Source: Chthoniobacteraceae bacterium
GTDB taxonomy: Bacteria; Verrucomicrobiota; Verrucomicrobiia; Chthoniobacterales; Chthoniobacteraceae
Length of the DNA: 51,221 nt
Direction: 5' to 3'
Assembly (NCBI GenBank): GCA_947471505.1
Contig: CANIWM010000041.1
Span: 1 to 51,221 of the forward strand
In this document: positions 51,078 to 51,221 of the stretch, in pieces
Numbering within the stretch: position 1 is the first letter of the stretch
Layout: each line of letters starts with the position of its first letter
Notes under the pieces: model-generated
What the model was told of the DNA's origin: nothing
The model's input: only the letters and a program-made list of their open reading frames with translations
Database searches by the model: none
Position numbers and translations under genes: made by a program

Positions 51078-51221
51078 CTAAAAACGGCAGTTGAGGGTTG
51101 AGGGCGAGGGGGAGCGGCGCGGGTTGGATTTCACGGTGGCGGCAGGTCGATGATGCTGCGCGCGGTGGTTGCGCGGTCGCTGTTTTAGAAAATCAGCGCG
51201 TTTTGTTTGGGTGGGGAGGGG
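51078..51221. other. window-edge sequence interrupting the ATPase gene
   Basis: From the TAG at 51078-51080 the sequence no longer reads as ATPase on any frame and includes short tandem GTTGAGG/GCGAGGG units. I see no gene. It may be a recombination junction or low-quality contig end. Confidence 0.4.

Noticed and set aside
1-51221. tRNA or rRNA genes
   Set aside because: No stretch with a T-arm GGTTCGAATCC-like motif and a matching acceptor stem, and no rRNA-like sequence, was seen by eye. A covariance-model scan could still find one.

Overview
The window looks like a GC-rich chromosomal segment from a Verrucomicrobiota-type (PVC superphylum) bacterium. The evidence is a one-polypeptide LpxC-FabZ fusion, secreted beta-propeller and DUF1080-type proteins, PQQ-like propellers, EF-hand-like secreted proteins, several predicted secreted hydrolases with Tat or Sec signals, and A/C-rich leaders with weak Shine-Dalgarno sites. 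The assignment rests on gene content only; no rRNA or tRNA gene was recognised. Both ends of the window interrupt genes (a coiled-coil protein on the left, an FtsK-like ATPase on the right), and each end carries about 140 bases of unrelated sequence.

Layout. 1-6.8 kb: partial coiled-coil protein, rhomboid protease, LpxC-FabZ, a tandem-repeat membrane-anchored protein, a beta-hydroxyacid dehydrogenase, and two small proteins. 6.8-10.4 kb, minus strand: CysD, PHP-domain phosphoesterase, RluA-type pseudouridine synthase, NIL-domain protein, a small unknown protein, and the tail of a dead SGNH hydrolase. 10.5-19.7 kb: exported hydrolases (Tat esterase, EF-hand protein, prolyl oligopeptidase, PQQ-like propeller, second alpha/beta hydrolase). 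19.7-22.6 kb, minus: a UbiC-like protein translationally coupled to a HemN-like radical SAM enzyme, then a sigma factor. 22.7-28.7 kb, plus: LysR regulator, NUDIX hydrolase, then the overlapping chain TatC / AlkD-like / glycoside hydrolase-glycosyltransferase fusion. 28.7-33.9 kb: MacB-like permease, exported amidase, large TPR protein. 33.9-35.6 kb: an AT-richer insert with a 21-bp (seven-codon) repeat array and a coupled pair of unknown genes. 35.6-37.2 kb: rpoA-rplQ with a terminator. 37.3-43 kb: propeller and DUF1080 proteins and a beta-barrel outer-membrane protein. 43-46.1 kb: YdcF/ElyC-like protein, tiny lipoprotein coupled to an Rrf2 regulator, RarA, and an orphan RHH antitoxin.

The most interesting region is 46.3-51.1 kb, a compact minus-strand operon. 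It encodes an FtsK/SpoIIIE (EccC/EssC-like) ATPase with its 5' end cut off, two small WXG100-like helical proteins, an HNH-nuclease protein with a long C-terminal coiled coil, and a third WXG100-like protein. All three small proteins carry a Trp at residue 40-42 followed by x-D/E instead of the canonical x-G. This could be a type VII-secretion-like or DNA-translocating conflict system; I know of no described system with this composition. Other notable signals are two intergenic hairpins built from tandem 7-mers or 9-mers, a perfect inverted repeat upstream of cysD, and a GH-GT2-membrane fusion resembling in layout the NdvB-type glucan synthases.
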